In this document: positions 1 through 8,395 of the stretch, in pieces
Position numbering within the stretch: the stretch's first letter is position 1
Layout: the number at the start of each line of letters is the position of its first letter
NCBI GenBank assembly: GCA_937952155.1
Contig: CALFYH010000010.1
Location: forward strand, 1 to 9,271
Source: an uncultured Saprospiraceae bacterium
Lineage (GTDB): Bacteria > Bacteroidota > Bacteroidia > Chitinophagales > Saprospiraceae
DNA: 9,271 nucleotides
Direction: 5' to 3'
Notes under the pieces: model-generated
Told to the model about the DNA's origin: nothing
What the model saw: the letters and a program-made list of their open reading frames with translations, nothing else
Database searches by the model: none
Made by a program: the position numbers and the translations under genes

Positions 1-1058
1 CCACTTGCATCCTTCGCGCTCCAAATTCTTTTAATCACTTTACTGTATTGTCCTTGACATCCCAATACTTCGATTTCATCTCTCTTGGTGAGTGTCAATG
101 TACCAGCGCACCCATCTGTGAATACTGGTGGAGTGCTTGCGTTGGCAACTGTTTGAGCGAGCAATGATGCTTCATTGAGACATGTGCGTACACATACTGT
201 CGCAGCCACAGATGATTTGATATTACCTGTATCCGTATCCAAATGTACAGTATAGCCGATGCCACCTGGAGGCGTTCCTGTACCTATTGAACTCACAACA
301 AGCACATAATTCACTCCAGCATTTAATGGCCCGTGGAAAGAAGTTGCATTTGTAGCCAAAACATTAGTACAAGGTGATGCAGGATTAAAGGAATTTACAT
401 ATAATGAAAATCTAACACTCGTCGCTGGCAATGAAATATCAACGATTCCATTTGCATCAAGTGCAAAATTTCTTGCATCATAAATTACTCCAGTTGTAGG
501 TGCGCCAGGACAACCAGAAACCACTGATGGTCTGTCATAACTGCCATCTACTAAAGCATCTACACTTCCTGTAAACGTTGTAATACGCGGTTCGCAAGGA
601 CATGACGTAATAACAGGTGCAAGTTTGTCTTCGATATTTGCTGTGCCCCAACAAGAGTTACCACAACCTCTCAAACTCACTTTGACTTCAAGCGCCATTC
701 CGATATGAGTTCGGTTTATCGCTACTCTTCTAACTGGTCTTCCGAATGGATCTGTTCCTACAGTAACCTGAGTCATCGAAGTACCATCAGGTAATTTTGC
801 AGAGATGTCATAAGCAACATCACCATATGTTGGATCCTCAAGGATCATATCAGGCTCAATGTATAAATCACAATCATCGTCCAAAGATATCTGAACACCA
901 TCATTGCAAGCAAGGATAGAATTACAATCGTATTGAGAATATGTATTAGTATATATGAAAGTTAAGGTTAAAACAATTGAGAATGCCCTTGTGTTCGCTT
1001 TAAAAAATTCTGAAATCTTATTCAGAAAATTGAATTGTGTAAAATTGGGTCTTTTCAT
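1..1058 (-). CDS. Large secreted/surface protein A, 5' part (cut by left window edge)
   Basis: I translated this frame by hand from the ATG at 1058-1056. It stays open to base 1, giving 352 residues plus a partial codon. Residues 1-42 look like a long Sec signal peptide: a basic N-terminus, a hydrophobic core AFSIVLTLTFIY, and likely cleavage after TNTYSQ. Residues 53-147 form a Cys-containing module (VQISLDDDCDLYIEPD, then GCGNSCWGTANIEDK) that closely matches residues 355-434 of the neighbouring 1674-aa protein. Residues about 155-280 look like a beta-sandwich insert (NAGVNYVLVVSS, GYTVHLDTDTG), perhaps similar to pre-peptidase C-terminal domains; that is a guess. From about 285 a hyalin-like repeat starts (SKVIKRIWSAKDASG). 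The C-terminus, presumably with a sorting signal, lies outside the window. No Shine-Dalgarno is visible; the leader is A/T-rich, as is usual in Bacteroidota. It is a paralogue of protein B and lies downstream of it on the same strand. Function is unknown; adhesion or matrix roles are inference. Confidence 0.85.
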   Translation of the reverse strand, partial: MKRPNFTQFNFLNKISEFFKANTRAFSIVLTLTFIYTNTYSQYDCNSILACNDGVQISLDDDCDLYIEPDMILEDPTYGDVAYDISAKLPDGTSMTQVTVGTDPFGRPVRRVAINRTHIGMALEVKVSLRGCGNSCWGTANIEDKLAPVITSCPCEPRITTFTGSVDALVDGSYDRPSVVSGCPGAPTTGVIYDARNFALDANGIVDISLPATSVRFSLYVNSFNPASPCTNVLATNATSFHGPLNAGVNYVLVVSSIGTGTPPGGIGYTVHLDTDTGNIKSSVAATVCVRTCLNEASLLAQTVANASTPPVFTDGCAGTLTLTKRDEIEVLGCQGQYSKVIKRIWSAKDAS

Positions 1059-1106
1059 TGGATGAAAATTTTAATTTTTATTTAATCGTTGTGATTTCAA
1101 GAGTAA

Positions 1107-1148
1107 GGTAACAAGCTGGTTGCTTCGTCTTTCACCCAGCTTGTCACC
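1107..1148 (-). terminator. Strong intercistronic hairpin between surface genes B and A
   Basis: On the plus strand the arms are GGTAACAAGCTGG (1107-1119) and CCAGCTTGTCACC (1136-1148), around a 16-base loop. They pair over 13 positions with one mismatch, which is a G-U wobble in RNA from the minus strand. It begins 16 bases beyond the stop codon of the 1674-aa gene and ends about 50 bases before the start of the next gene. No T-run follows it on the minus strand, so it is not a textbook intrinsic terminator. It could instead stabilise the 3' end of the upstream transcript or mark a processing site. The structure is seen directly; its role is inferred. Confidence 0.5.
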
Positions 1149-1164
1149 CATCATTCTGATTTGT

Positions 1165-4100
1165 TTATTTAATGATTATCATTTTGCGTGTAGCGGAATC
1201 AGTATCTGTATCGATCTGATAATAAAGTACTCCACTTAAATTGTGCATCTGTGCGTCAATGGTGAATGTATTATATCCTTTCGGGAAATTTTGACTATTT
1301 TGATATACCAATTTTCCTGTAAGGTCAAATAATTTGACAGTTGCCACATTTGATGCCGGCAAATTGAATCCAATCACTGTTGAAGCATTAAATGGATTAG
1401 GAACATTCTGATACACTTCAAAAATGTCTGAGTCTGGTTTTTCTCTGCTTATAGTTGACAATTGAACAGATGCAGTTTGAATATCTGCGCCTTCTGTCAA
1501 GTAAAGCTCAGGTGCAAGTTGTGATTTTTGTAATGTTAAAACAGATTTTTCTGCTATACTTTTCAAAACTTTAACCTTTATTGTAAGTATTTTGTCTTTT
1601 ACAGTATTAGGAGTATTATCATTCCAGCTAATGTGTACAAGACCGTCTGACAATCTACCGAAGCCCATGTGTTCTTCACCAAAATTCAAACTTTGTGACT
1701 GGATATCCACCAATTCAACCAAGTCATTGTCAATTTCTAAGGTCATTTGCATCCCTGTCATTGATAAATATTCTTCAGCATTGATATCAATATTGACAAT
1801 ATCTCCAGCACTTGCTGTAATGGTAGGAACCAATAATCTCACTTGATTTCTGCTTGTCACATCACCTGATCCAACATTTGCTTTGGCAGATCCATTCACA
1901 TCACCGATTTTTACAGCCACAAAATCCATGGCATCGACATTGTGATTAAGATCGTTCATCTCTGCCTTTTCAATAAAAGGGAAAGGATTCTGAGCATCAG
2001 CAAACTTGTAAGCTGCATCTACAAATCTCCAACTCTTATTATTTGTAAACTGAGTTTGAATTCCTAATATCACTTTTCTCAATTCAACAATATCAGCTGC
2101 TGTTACTTTTGTAGAATTGTTTACATCGGCTGCAATCAATTTGAATGGCGACTCCAATGCTGACAATCCAAGTATGTGTCTTTGAATATGCACAAGGTCC
2201 AACGTTGTAACTCCATTCAGTACATCATCATTTTTATCGGCCGCCAAAACATAATCTTCATTTATCGGCAATTCTGCAAATTCAAATTTACCATTATTTC
2301 CTGTTTTAACTGTTTTAGGAAACTCTGTTTGATTTGAACTTAATTCAATATTTACATCTTGGAGTGCTTCATCAGCTTCAGTAAATACATTTCCTTTCAA
2401 TGATACCACTTGGGTAGTGCTGCTTGTAGTACAAGAATTGTTATTGTCTTGAACTTTGAGTCTTACTGTACAGAAATCGCTATTACCAGCTGCATCTATT
2501 GCATACACATTGTAAGTAAATTCCTTGCTGGCTTCACCGTTAAGGTCAGCACATCTGATAGTTCTAGATATATCATTTCTATTTGTCGCAGAGAAAGACG
2601 CTGTAATTTGATTACCTACAGAACAGTTGTCTGTTGCTCCCTTGTCAAAATCAGATGCCCAAATCGTAACTTCCTTAGAACTTGACATGATCACAGTTAC
2701 CAATTCAGTAATACAATATGGTGTTGGCTTCTTGTCATCTGCTATCGTAAATGTATTAGAACAAGTTTTCACGTTTTTACAACCATCTTTTACAGTCCAG
2801 TTGATCTTGTGCGTTCCATAAGGGAATACTCTATTTACAGTAGCACCAGTGCCATTTGTAACTTCCAAGCTTCCATTATTACCTTCATCTATTGTGTATG
2901 TCCATTCCAATTTTTCAACTGGTGTACAGTCGTCTGTAGCAGTAGCTGTAACACTTACATTGGCAGAACATGAACCTACTTGCGTGATTACCAAGTCAGC
3001 AGCAGAACAACCTTTAGTAATATCAGGGGCTTTCACATTATTTAACATGATGAGCTGGGTGTAAGTCCACTCGCCACTACCAGGGAACAATGGATTTCGC
3101 TGACACCAGTCTATTACTTTCCATTGTCTCAATATTTTTACACATACATTATCTGCAAAATTGAATACAATGTCTTCATAACTTGATGCTAATTGTGCAC
3201 AATCGGTATTTCTAATAAACTTAGGTCTAGCATATAGATCACTCAAATTTTCAGGTTTGATGTCTGATGCACAGCTTGCATTGGTCGTGTATGTATCTGG
3301 CCAATCAATATCATTTCCTGTAAAGGCTCTGTTATTTCCGACAGTTATCACTTGATTTCTAATTACTTTATTTCCAGATACATCTGTAGCAATAAAATAT
3401 CTTGTAATCGTACCAACACCGCAATCATTGAGATTTCTTACTACAGAATCTCTTACTGTAGCACTACAATTGTCGGTGACAGTAGCGGATCCGAACCTTG
3501 TCAATGATGTAAGGTCTTCGTAACAATTTGCTGTTGCATTAGCTGGTGGAGTAAGTACAGGGAAAATATTGTCCTGAACTTTTGCAGTAACCATACAAGT
3601 ATTTGACAAACCAGCATAATCTTCTACATATAATTCTACAGATACTGTTTTATTTACACCTATATCATTACAAGTAAATTTCAACTGATTGTCACAAGGT
3701 AATGAACTCCAAGCCACAGGATTATCTACTCTTCTGATTTTCATACACTTAAGTGCACAATTATCATGACTTCCATCATCAAAGGTCAACACGCCTGCAT
3801 AAGATTCTGCATTAGCGCCAATGGCAACGATGCTATTTTTATCACAAACTGGAGTTGGTGGCTGATTGTCCACAACCAAAATTTCTGTATAAGCATCTGA
3901 AGTATTACCACAAAGGTCAGTTGCTGTATATTTCAACCATGCATATCCAGCAGGTAAATTTTTAATTGTGAAATTTGGATAGCTGCCTGTTACTTCCGTA
4001 GTACCTGATTTTTTAACGTAGGTTGCATTTACAGGTGCAGCTCCAGTATTGTCTGCTAGAATAAAACTAATTTCCCAAGTTGCAGTAGTACAATCACTAA

Positions 4101-6189
4101 TGATAACTGGTGGACGTACACTCCAATCAGCTGTACATTTGTGCTCAGCAGTATACAAGAGGGCTGCAACAGATGCCCCAGAAGTTGTTATATCGGCTGG
4201 TGCTGTCAAAGTAGGTGGATTTGTATCCATTACTGTGATCAACTGATTCATTTCTCTGATTTTGTTTGGCTCAGCTGCGCAATGATCCACAACTTGCCAC
4301 TTTCTGATCAGTTTATAAGCATGAGGATTTGTACCACATAGCAATATTTTCTTATCGGTATAAGCAACTGATGCTTTCAAACATTGAATACCGAATGGAT
4401 AACCCGTGTAAGCAGGATCTGGAACTGAATCTACTTTGGTTACACCATTTAACACGTAAGTTTGCTCGATGCCATTTACTTTATAGGCTATTTTAGGCCA
4501 TGTACCACAAGCTTCAAGACTTGCATTCGGGCCAGTAGCACTATCCCAGTTGGAAGGGAAGATCACATCAAGAATACTAGCGCGTTCAACACTTATCACT
4601 TGAGTACAAGATGAGGTATTGCCCGATCCATCAGTTACTGTCCAAACTCTATCTATATATGAGCTAAAATCTTCATCACTACAGTCAGCGTTGGTAACAG
4701 TATCTACATATTTAAGTGTTACTAAACTACACTTGTCATAACCTGTTAATATCCAACTATTAGTAGTACCAGATACTGGAGACAATGTAACGCCTACTGG
4801 AAATACAGGCATTCCTGTCACTGCCAAACTACCCAATTGATCGCAAGTGATTTCGATATCAGGTGGACAAATTAAATCTGGAATTGATTTATCTTCTATC
4901 TTGGCATAGCCCCAGCAAGAATTGCCAGAACATTCGTGAACAATTTTGACTTCAAGGGTCTTTCCAATGTATTTAAAACCCAATGTACCATTAGGTATCA
5001 AGGTATCTTTTTGAATATCTCTGATGATGATATCATAAGAATAATCCTCGTCAAATAAAGGATCTTCGAGGAATTGATCAGGTGTAAAATACAATTCACA
5101 GCTTGGATTCATAGATATTTGAACGAGATTGTTACAAGCCAAAGGTATGGTAGGCTCGTCCATGATCACGATTCTTTTTACATCTCTGAATATACAAAAA
5201 TCTGCTGACGAATTAATTCTGAAATTTCCACTTACTGCCAAGTAATATGTACCAGGTGTACTTGGCCATGTAATCGTTTTAGAATTAATAGAGCCTACAG
5301 CCAACGAAATCCCTACTGCAGGTGTAGTAAGGCCAGGATCAGTATAAATACCCCAACTCACACCCGTCAATTGGGTGGCTGTTGCTGCAATGGTGTACGT
5401 CTCTGTATCACCAAGGCAATTGCCATAATCACCTCGTATAGTGGTATATGGCGCTGGATTAATTACATCCACTGTCTTAGTTGAAGTAAAAGGACATCCT
5501 ACCGGTTGTGCAGCGTAGGAATTGGCTACACCTGAAACACCGATGGAATATCTACCAGCTGTTGGTCCCCATGTTACATTAAATGTAGTGTATGGAGACG
5601 GATTGGTAGTGCTGGTAGCTCCACCAGAAACAGACCACACCAAACCGGAGTAAAGTCCAGCTGGCAATGAATATGCTTCGATCGAATTCATACATACATT
5701 GACATCACCTGCTATTGCAGTATTAGTCGCGCTATTGGGATAGCTGCATGACTGGATAGAATGTACCTCCGTTTCGTATCCATTTGATACGTTACGAACA
5801 CGCACTGTCCACGACTGACCTGATACTCGTTTTCCAGAAATACGATAAACACCAGGAGTACTTGTCTCTGGTATCAATGTATTAGGTAAATAAAGGATAG
5901 GAGCTGCCGGTGGCGGCAATGAGGCAGGATGATAAAAACCAGCTATAGGATTTACAAGCACCCATGTTTGTCCAGGGACACCTGTGGTGATTGTAAATGC
6001 ATCCATATACTGTCCGTTTGTAGCATTGGAAGCGTTATTCAGACAAGAGCATTCAGTTTTGTTGATTGCTGGAGCCTGAGCCTGCATACTTCCTACTATC
6101 ATGACCAGCAGTAAAAGCATGGTTGTGAAAATTTTCAAACCCGAATCGCTGATCCGGTTGAAAGTGTGTTTAAGTAATGGGTTCTTCAT
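1165..6189 (-). CDS. Giant T9SS-exported surface protein B with HYR-like repeats, dockerin-like and cohesin-like modules (1674 aa)
   Basis: Complete gene; the start is the ATG at 6189-6187. Residues 1-38 form a signal peptide (core TTMLLLLVMIVGS, cleavage near MQAQ). Residues about 150-345 hold two Ig/PKD-like domains, each with a TPGTYYLAVSG-type strand. Residues 352-437 form a Cys-containing module shared with protein A. Residues about 430-1250 carry roughly eight hyalin/Ig-like repeats with recurring motifs such as CGNTS, TDNCS and WxVxD. Residues 1262-1318 look like a carboxypeptidase-regulatory-like fold. Residues 1318-1432 are a dockerin-like segment with LDLVHIQRHILGL and a canonical calcium loop, D1355-x-N1357-x-S1359 to D1366. 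Residues 1448-1578 are cohesin-like. Residues about 1590-1674 are a type A T9SS sorting domain (VPNPFNAS, KLFDLTGKLVYQ, ending KMIIIK). In the family this tail directs passage through the outer membrane and is then removed. No enzymatic motif is visible. A structural, adhesive or matrix role is inferred. Confidence 0.93.
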   Translation of the reverse strand: MKNPLLKHTFNRISDSGLKIFTTMLLLLVMIVGSMQAQAPAINKTECSCLNNASNATNGQYMDAFTITTGVPGQTWVLVNPIAGFYHPASLPPPAAPILYLPNTLIPETSTPGVYRISGKRVSGQSWTVRVRNVSNGYETEVHSIQSCSYPNSATNTAIAGDVNVCMNSIEAYSLPAGLYSGLVWSVSGGATSTTNPSPYTTFNVTWGPTAGRYSIGVSGVANSYAAQPVGCPFTSTKTVDVINPAPYTTIRGDYGNCLGDTETYTIAATATQLTGVSWGIYTDPGLTTPAVGISLAVGSINSKTITWPSTPGTYYLAVSGNFRINSSADFCIFRDVKRIVIMDEPTIPLACNNLVQISMNPSCELYFTPDQFLEDPLFDEDYSYDIIIRDIQKDTLIPNGTLGFKYIGKTLEVKIVHECSGNSCWGYAKIEDKSIPDLICPPDIEITCDQLGSLAVTGMPVFPVGVTLSPVSGTTNSWILTGYDKCSLVTLKYVDTVTNADCSDEDFSSYIDRVWTVTDGSGNTSSCTQVISVERASILDVIFPSNWDSATGPNASLEACGTWPKIAYKVNGIEQTYVLNGVTKVDSVPDPAYTGYPFGIQCLKASVAYTDKKILLCGTNPHAYKLIRKWQVVDHCAAEPNKIREMNQLITVMDTNPPTLTAPADITTSGASVAALLYTAEHKCTADWSVRPPVIISDCTTATWEISFILADNTGAAPVNATYVKKSGTTEVTGSYPNFTIKNLPAGYAWLKYTATDLCGNTSDAYTEILVVDNQPPTPVCDKNSIVAIGANAESYAGVLTFDDGSHDNCALKCMKIRRVDNPVAWSSLPCDNQLKFTCNDIGVNKTVSVELYVEDYAGLSNTCMVTAKVQDNIFPVLTPPANATANCYEDLTSLTRFGSATVTDNCSATVRDSVVRNLNDCGVGTITRYFIATDVSGNKVIRNQVITVGNNRAFTGNDIDWPDTYTTNASCASDIKPENLSDLYARPKFIRNTDCAQLASSYEDIVFNFADNVCVKILRQWKVIDWCQRNPLFPGSGEWTYTQLIMLNNVKAPDITKGCSAADLVITQVGSCSANVSVTATATDDCTPVEKLEWTYTIDEGNNGSLEVTNGTGATVNRVFPYGTHKINWTVKDGCKNVKTCSNTFTIADDKKPTPYCITELVTVIMSSSKEVTIWASDFDKGATDNCSVGNQITASFSATNRNDISRTIRCADLNGEASKEFTYNVYAIDAAGNSDFCTVRLKVQDNNNSCTTSSTTQVVSLKGNVFTEADEALQDVNIELSSNQTEFPKTVKTGNNGKFEFAELPINEDYVLAADKNDDVLNGVTTLDLVHIQRHILGLSALESPFKLIAADVNNSTKVTAADIVELRKVILGIQTQFTNNKSWRFVDAAYKFADAQNPFPFIEKAEMNDLNHNVDAMDFVAVKIGDVNGSAKANVGSGDVTSRNQVRLLVPTITASAGDIVNIDINAEEYLSMTGMQMTLEIDNDLVELVDIQSQSLNFGEEHMGFGRLSDGLVHISWNDNTPNTVKDKILTIKVKVLKSIAEKSVLTLQKSQLAPELYLTEGADIQTASVQLSTISREKPDSDIFEVYQNVPNPFNASTVIGFNLPASNVATVKLFDLTGKLVYQNSQNFPKGYNTFTIDAQMHNLSGVLYYQIDTDTDSATRKMIIIK

Positions 6190-6664
6190 CGATTGATGGA
6201 TTTTGTAAAAATTCGTAATTGCTAAAAATGTCTATAATAAACAGCATCAGCCTATGCCAACACTGGAATTATCTCGTGTATTTTTGATTATAAGCAATCA
6301 GAGATCATTTACCCTTCTTTAGGAATGCGATAAAATTTCTCTTCTTACGAACTATGAAATCCAAATTTCAGACCAAACTTTATATCACATGAAACAGTAT
6401 TTTAATATGAAATTTACATTAGTTTTATTGTTAATATTTAATAAACAAGAAATCAACACATCATTATAAAAACTGGAGTAATATTTTTTTTTCAAATTTT
6501 TTTCAATTTTTTTCAATGCAAGAGTACAATCAACTTAATGCTAAAAATGGCCTTAGCCCACTTGCTTTTCTTAAAAGTTACAAAAGGTGAATTGAAAATT
6601 GGTTCCAAGGAAGTCGGAACATATCAAAGTATTAGCCAATAATCAGACGTGTGTGTGTAGGTTT
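6190..6664. other. AT-rich intergenic region between surface genes C and B
   Basis: This 475-base gap holds no convincing gene. It should contain the 3' end of gene C and the promoter of gene B, both on the minus strand. A possible Bacteroidota-like element (TA, three bases, TTTG on the minus strand, near 6373-6381) lies about 185 bases before the gene B start, but its spacing is one base off the TAnnTTTG consensus, so I do not call it a promoter. A small inverted repeat, GTTCC (6602-6606) with GGAAC (6616-6620), lies about 45 bases beyond gene C. It has only five pairs and no T-run, so it is a poor terminator. The T-tract cluster at 6484-6513 is listed separately. No Shine-Dalgarno precedes the gene B ATG. 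Confidence 0.6.
6484..6513. repeat. Three helically phased T-tracts (predicted DNA bend)
   Basis: Three runs of T (6484-6492, 6497-6503 and 6507-6513) are separated by CAAA or CAA. Their centres are about 12 and 10 bases apart, close to one helical turn. A-tracts phased in this way are known to bend DNA. The cluster sits about 295 bases upstream of the gene B start and about 150 bases past gene C. It could influence transcription or simply be low-complexity spacer. The repeat is seen directly; bending is predicted from established A-tract behaviour. Confidence 0.5.
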
Positions 6665-8395
6665 TTATCTGATTCTGATGAACTTGACAGTATCAGATTT
6701 ATCTTTTTGCCTTATTTGAAGGTAATAGATGCCTGGCCTAATTAGATTTTGCAAAGGCAATAAATATTCTTCTTGATCTGCATTGGGCTCCAGCAAGCCA
6801 GAAAGCATAGTTTGTCCCGTGACATTGGAGATCGTGTAGTTCAATTCAACACGAGGCATAGCTCCGCTAATCATAAAATTAAGCCCATCAGACACAGGAT
6901 TGGTTAATAAAGTGACATTGAAGTCATAATCTGAATCAAGCTCAGGTGAAAGAACAACTTCATGAGGTTTGTCCTGAATATAAATTTCTGAATTTCGACC
7001 CACTTTAAGTACACAATTGTAAAGATTCAAATCTGAATTAAGCTTAATAGCTACTATTTGGTCTCCCATCTTGAAAGATGCCGGTTGCGATTGATACCCA
7101 ACTAAAGCTATTTCGTCATTTCCAACACCAAAATCAAATTCATTAAAAGCAGGACATTGAACAGACTGTATGTCATCTTGAATACCTTCAACTTGTAAAA
7201 ACACTTGAAATCCATCTATATCTATGTCTTCACCAGCTTTCAGCACCAAATAATCGCCATCAAGACGATGTTCAGTAGATTTTATAATTCTGGCAACTCC
7301 TTTAGCCTTTGAACGATTTGTTGTGTGATCTTGGATTTCTTCCACTGCCGAATTATTTACATCGCCTATTTTTACAGCAACAAAATTTAAGGATTCAAAA
7401 TCTTGAGATAAATTCGCAATAGAAATTTCATTATTATAATTATACGGTATAAATGGATTGCTAAATCCGTCCTTTTCAGTCACAAAAACCCACGAAGGCA
7501 AATCTTTTGGAAAACGATCTGACAAGCCCAAAATAAGTTTTCTTATTTCTACGAGATCAGATGCGGAAACACTTTTAGAAGAATTTGCGTCTGATGCAAT
7601 CAACTTATACGGATCATCAAACGGAGCTAAACCTAAGATATGTCTTTGAATATGAACCAAATCCAGCGTGGATACACCTTGTAATGGATTGGTATTGTTT
7701 TCTGGTTTGATCTTGTACTCTAAGCCTAAAGGCAAGTCTTCAAAAACATAATTTCCACTTTGTGAATCTAAGGCTACACTTCCTTGTGATTCAGTTGAAT
7801 AATAATTAACGATGACATTTTTAGGTATTAATTGATATGGTGTCCTTATATTTCCACGCAATGAAGCTTTAGAAATTACATCAGGGCAATTCATCCCATT
7901 ATCTTGCAAAATCAGTTGATTCAAGCATTTATCGCTATTCCCATTCTTATCCCAAACTGTCATAGCTACAATCAATGTATCAGATTTACCATCAGGAAGA
8001 TCCGAACAATCAAAATACATTGCCGAACTTCTTTTATCTGGTAACCAATACTGTGCATCACCAGCCTTATATGCAGATTCCGTACTCAAAGTTTTGTTTT
8101 TGAAATAATGTGGTTTGTCGAGTAATGTACTAACGGGATAATCATCATCAAAAGTAAAGACCAAATCAGAAGTATCAGTACAATTATCACTACTTCCTTT
8201 ATCAAAATCAATGGCCCAAATATCGGCAGTGCCAGTCGAAGCATCTAATGGCAAGGTCAGTGATGAATAACAATATGGCGTTGGATTTTTACAATCCTTT
8301 ATTGAAAATTTTCGTTCACAAAATGAAGTATTACCGCACTGATCTGATACAATCCACTTTATCTTATGGTTGCCCAATGGCAATTCACCAGAAAA
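6665..8395 (-). CDS. Surface protein C, C-terminal part, with dockerin-like, cohesin-like and T9SS sorting domains (5' end lost at junction)
   Basis: The protein-like frame is recognisable from about base 8395 (FSGELPLGNHKIKW). It aligns with residues 1121-1131 of protein B (VFPYGTHKINW), so a long N-terminal part with signal peptide is missing. The TTG at 8383 that opens a formal ORF is not a real start. Numbering from that TTG: residues 1-38 end a hyalin-like repeat (SDQCGNTSFCERKF); 38-165 form another Cys repeat (DFDKGSSDNC); 172-226 are a carboxypeptidase-regulatory-like domain; 228-343 are dockerin-like, with LDLVHIQRHILGL and loop D265-x-N267-x-S269 to D276; about 364-480 are weakly cohesin-like; and 492-572 are a T9SS sorting domain (LTNPVSDGLNFMI, YTISNVTGQTMLSG, PGIYYLQI, ending KFIRIR). 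It is a paralogue of protein B and transcribed toward it. The upstream reading frame runs into GC-rich foreign sequence and meets a TGA at 8437-8435. Confidence 0.88.
   Translation of the reverse strand, partial: FSGELPLGNHKIKWIVSDQCGNTSFCERKFSIKDCKNPTPYCYSSLTLPLDASTGTADIWAIDFDKGSSDNCTDTSDLVFTFDDDYPVSTLLDKPHYFKNKTLSTESAYKAGDAQYWLPDKRSSAMYFDCSDLPDGKSDTLIVAMTVWDKNGNSDKCLNQLILQDNGMNCPDVISKASLRGNIRTPYQLIPKNVIVNYYSTESQGSVALDSQSGNYVFEDLPLGLEYKIKPENNTNPLQGVSTLDLVHIQRHILGLAPFDDPYKLIASDANSSKSVSASDLVEIRKLILGLSDRFPKDLPSWVFVTEKDGFSNPFIPYNYNNEISIANLSQDFESLNFVAVKIGDVNNSAVEEIQDHTTNRSKAKGVARIIKSTEHRLDGDYLVLKAGEDIDIDGFQVFLQVEGIQDDIQSVQCPAFNEFDFGVGNDEIALVGYQSQPASFKMGDQIVAIKLNSDLNLYNCVLKVGRNSEIYIQDKPHEVVLSPELDSDYDFNVTLLTNPVSDGLNFMISGAMPRVELNYTISNVTGQTMLSGLLEPNADQEEYLLPLQNLIRPGIYYLQIRQKDKSDTVKFIRIR

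Noticed and set aside
1592..4341. Several plus-strand open frames of 60-90 codons within gene B
   Set aside because: They lie antisense to a long, well-supported coding frame, have no recognisable motifs, and their Cys/Ser-rich composition is what reverse translation of the repeats would give.
8383..8383. TTG at 8383 as a true start of surface protein C
   Set aside because: Residues upstream of it still align with the paralogue, there is no signal peptide, and the junction is only a few codons away, so the gene is truncated.
1..8395. CRISPR array or other DNA repeat array within the repeat-rich genes
   Set aside because: The repeats are protein-level and diverged, with no regularly spaced identical DNA units.
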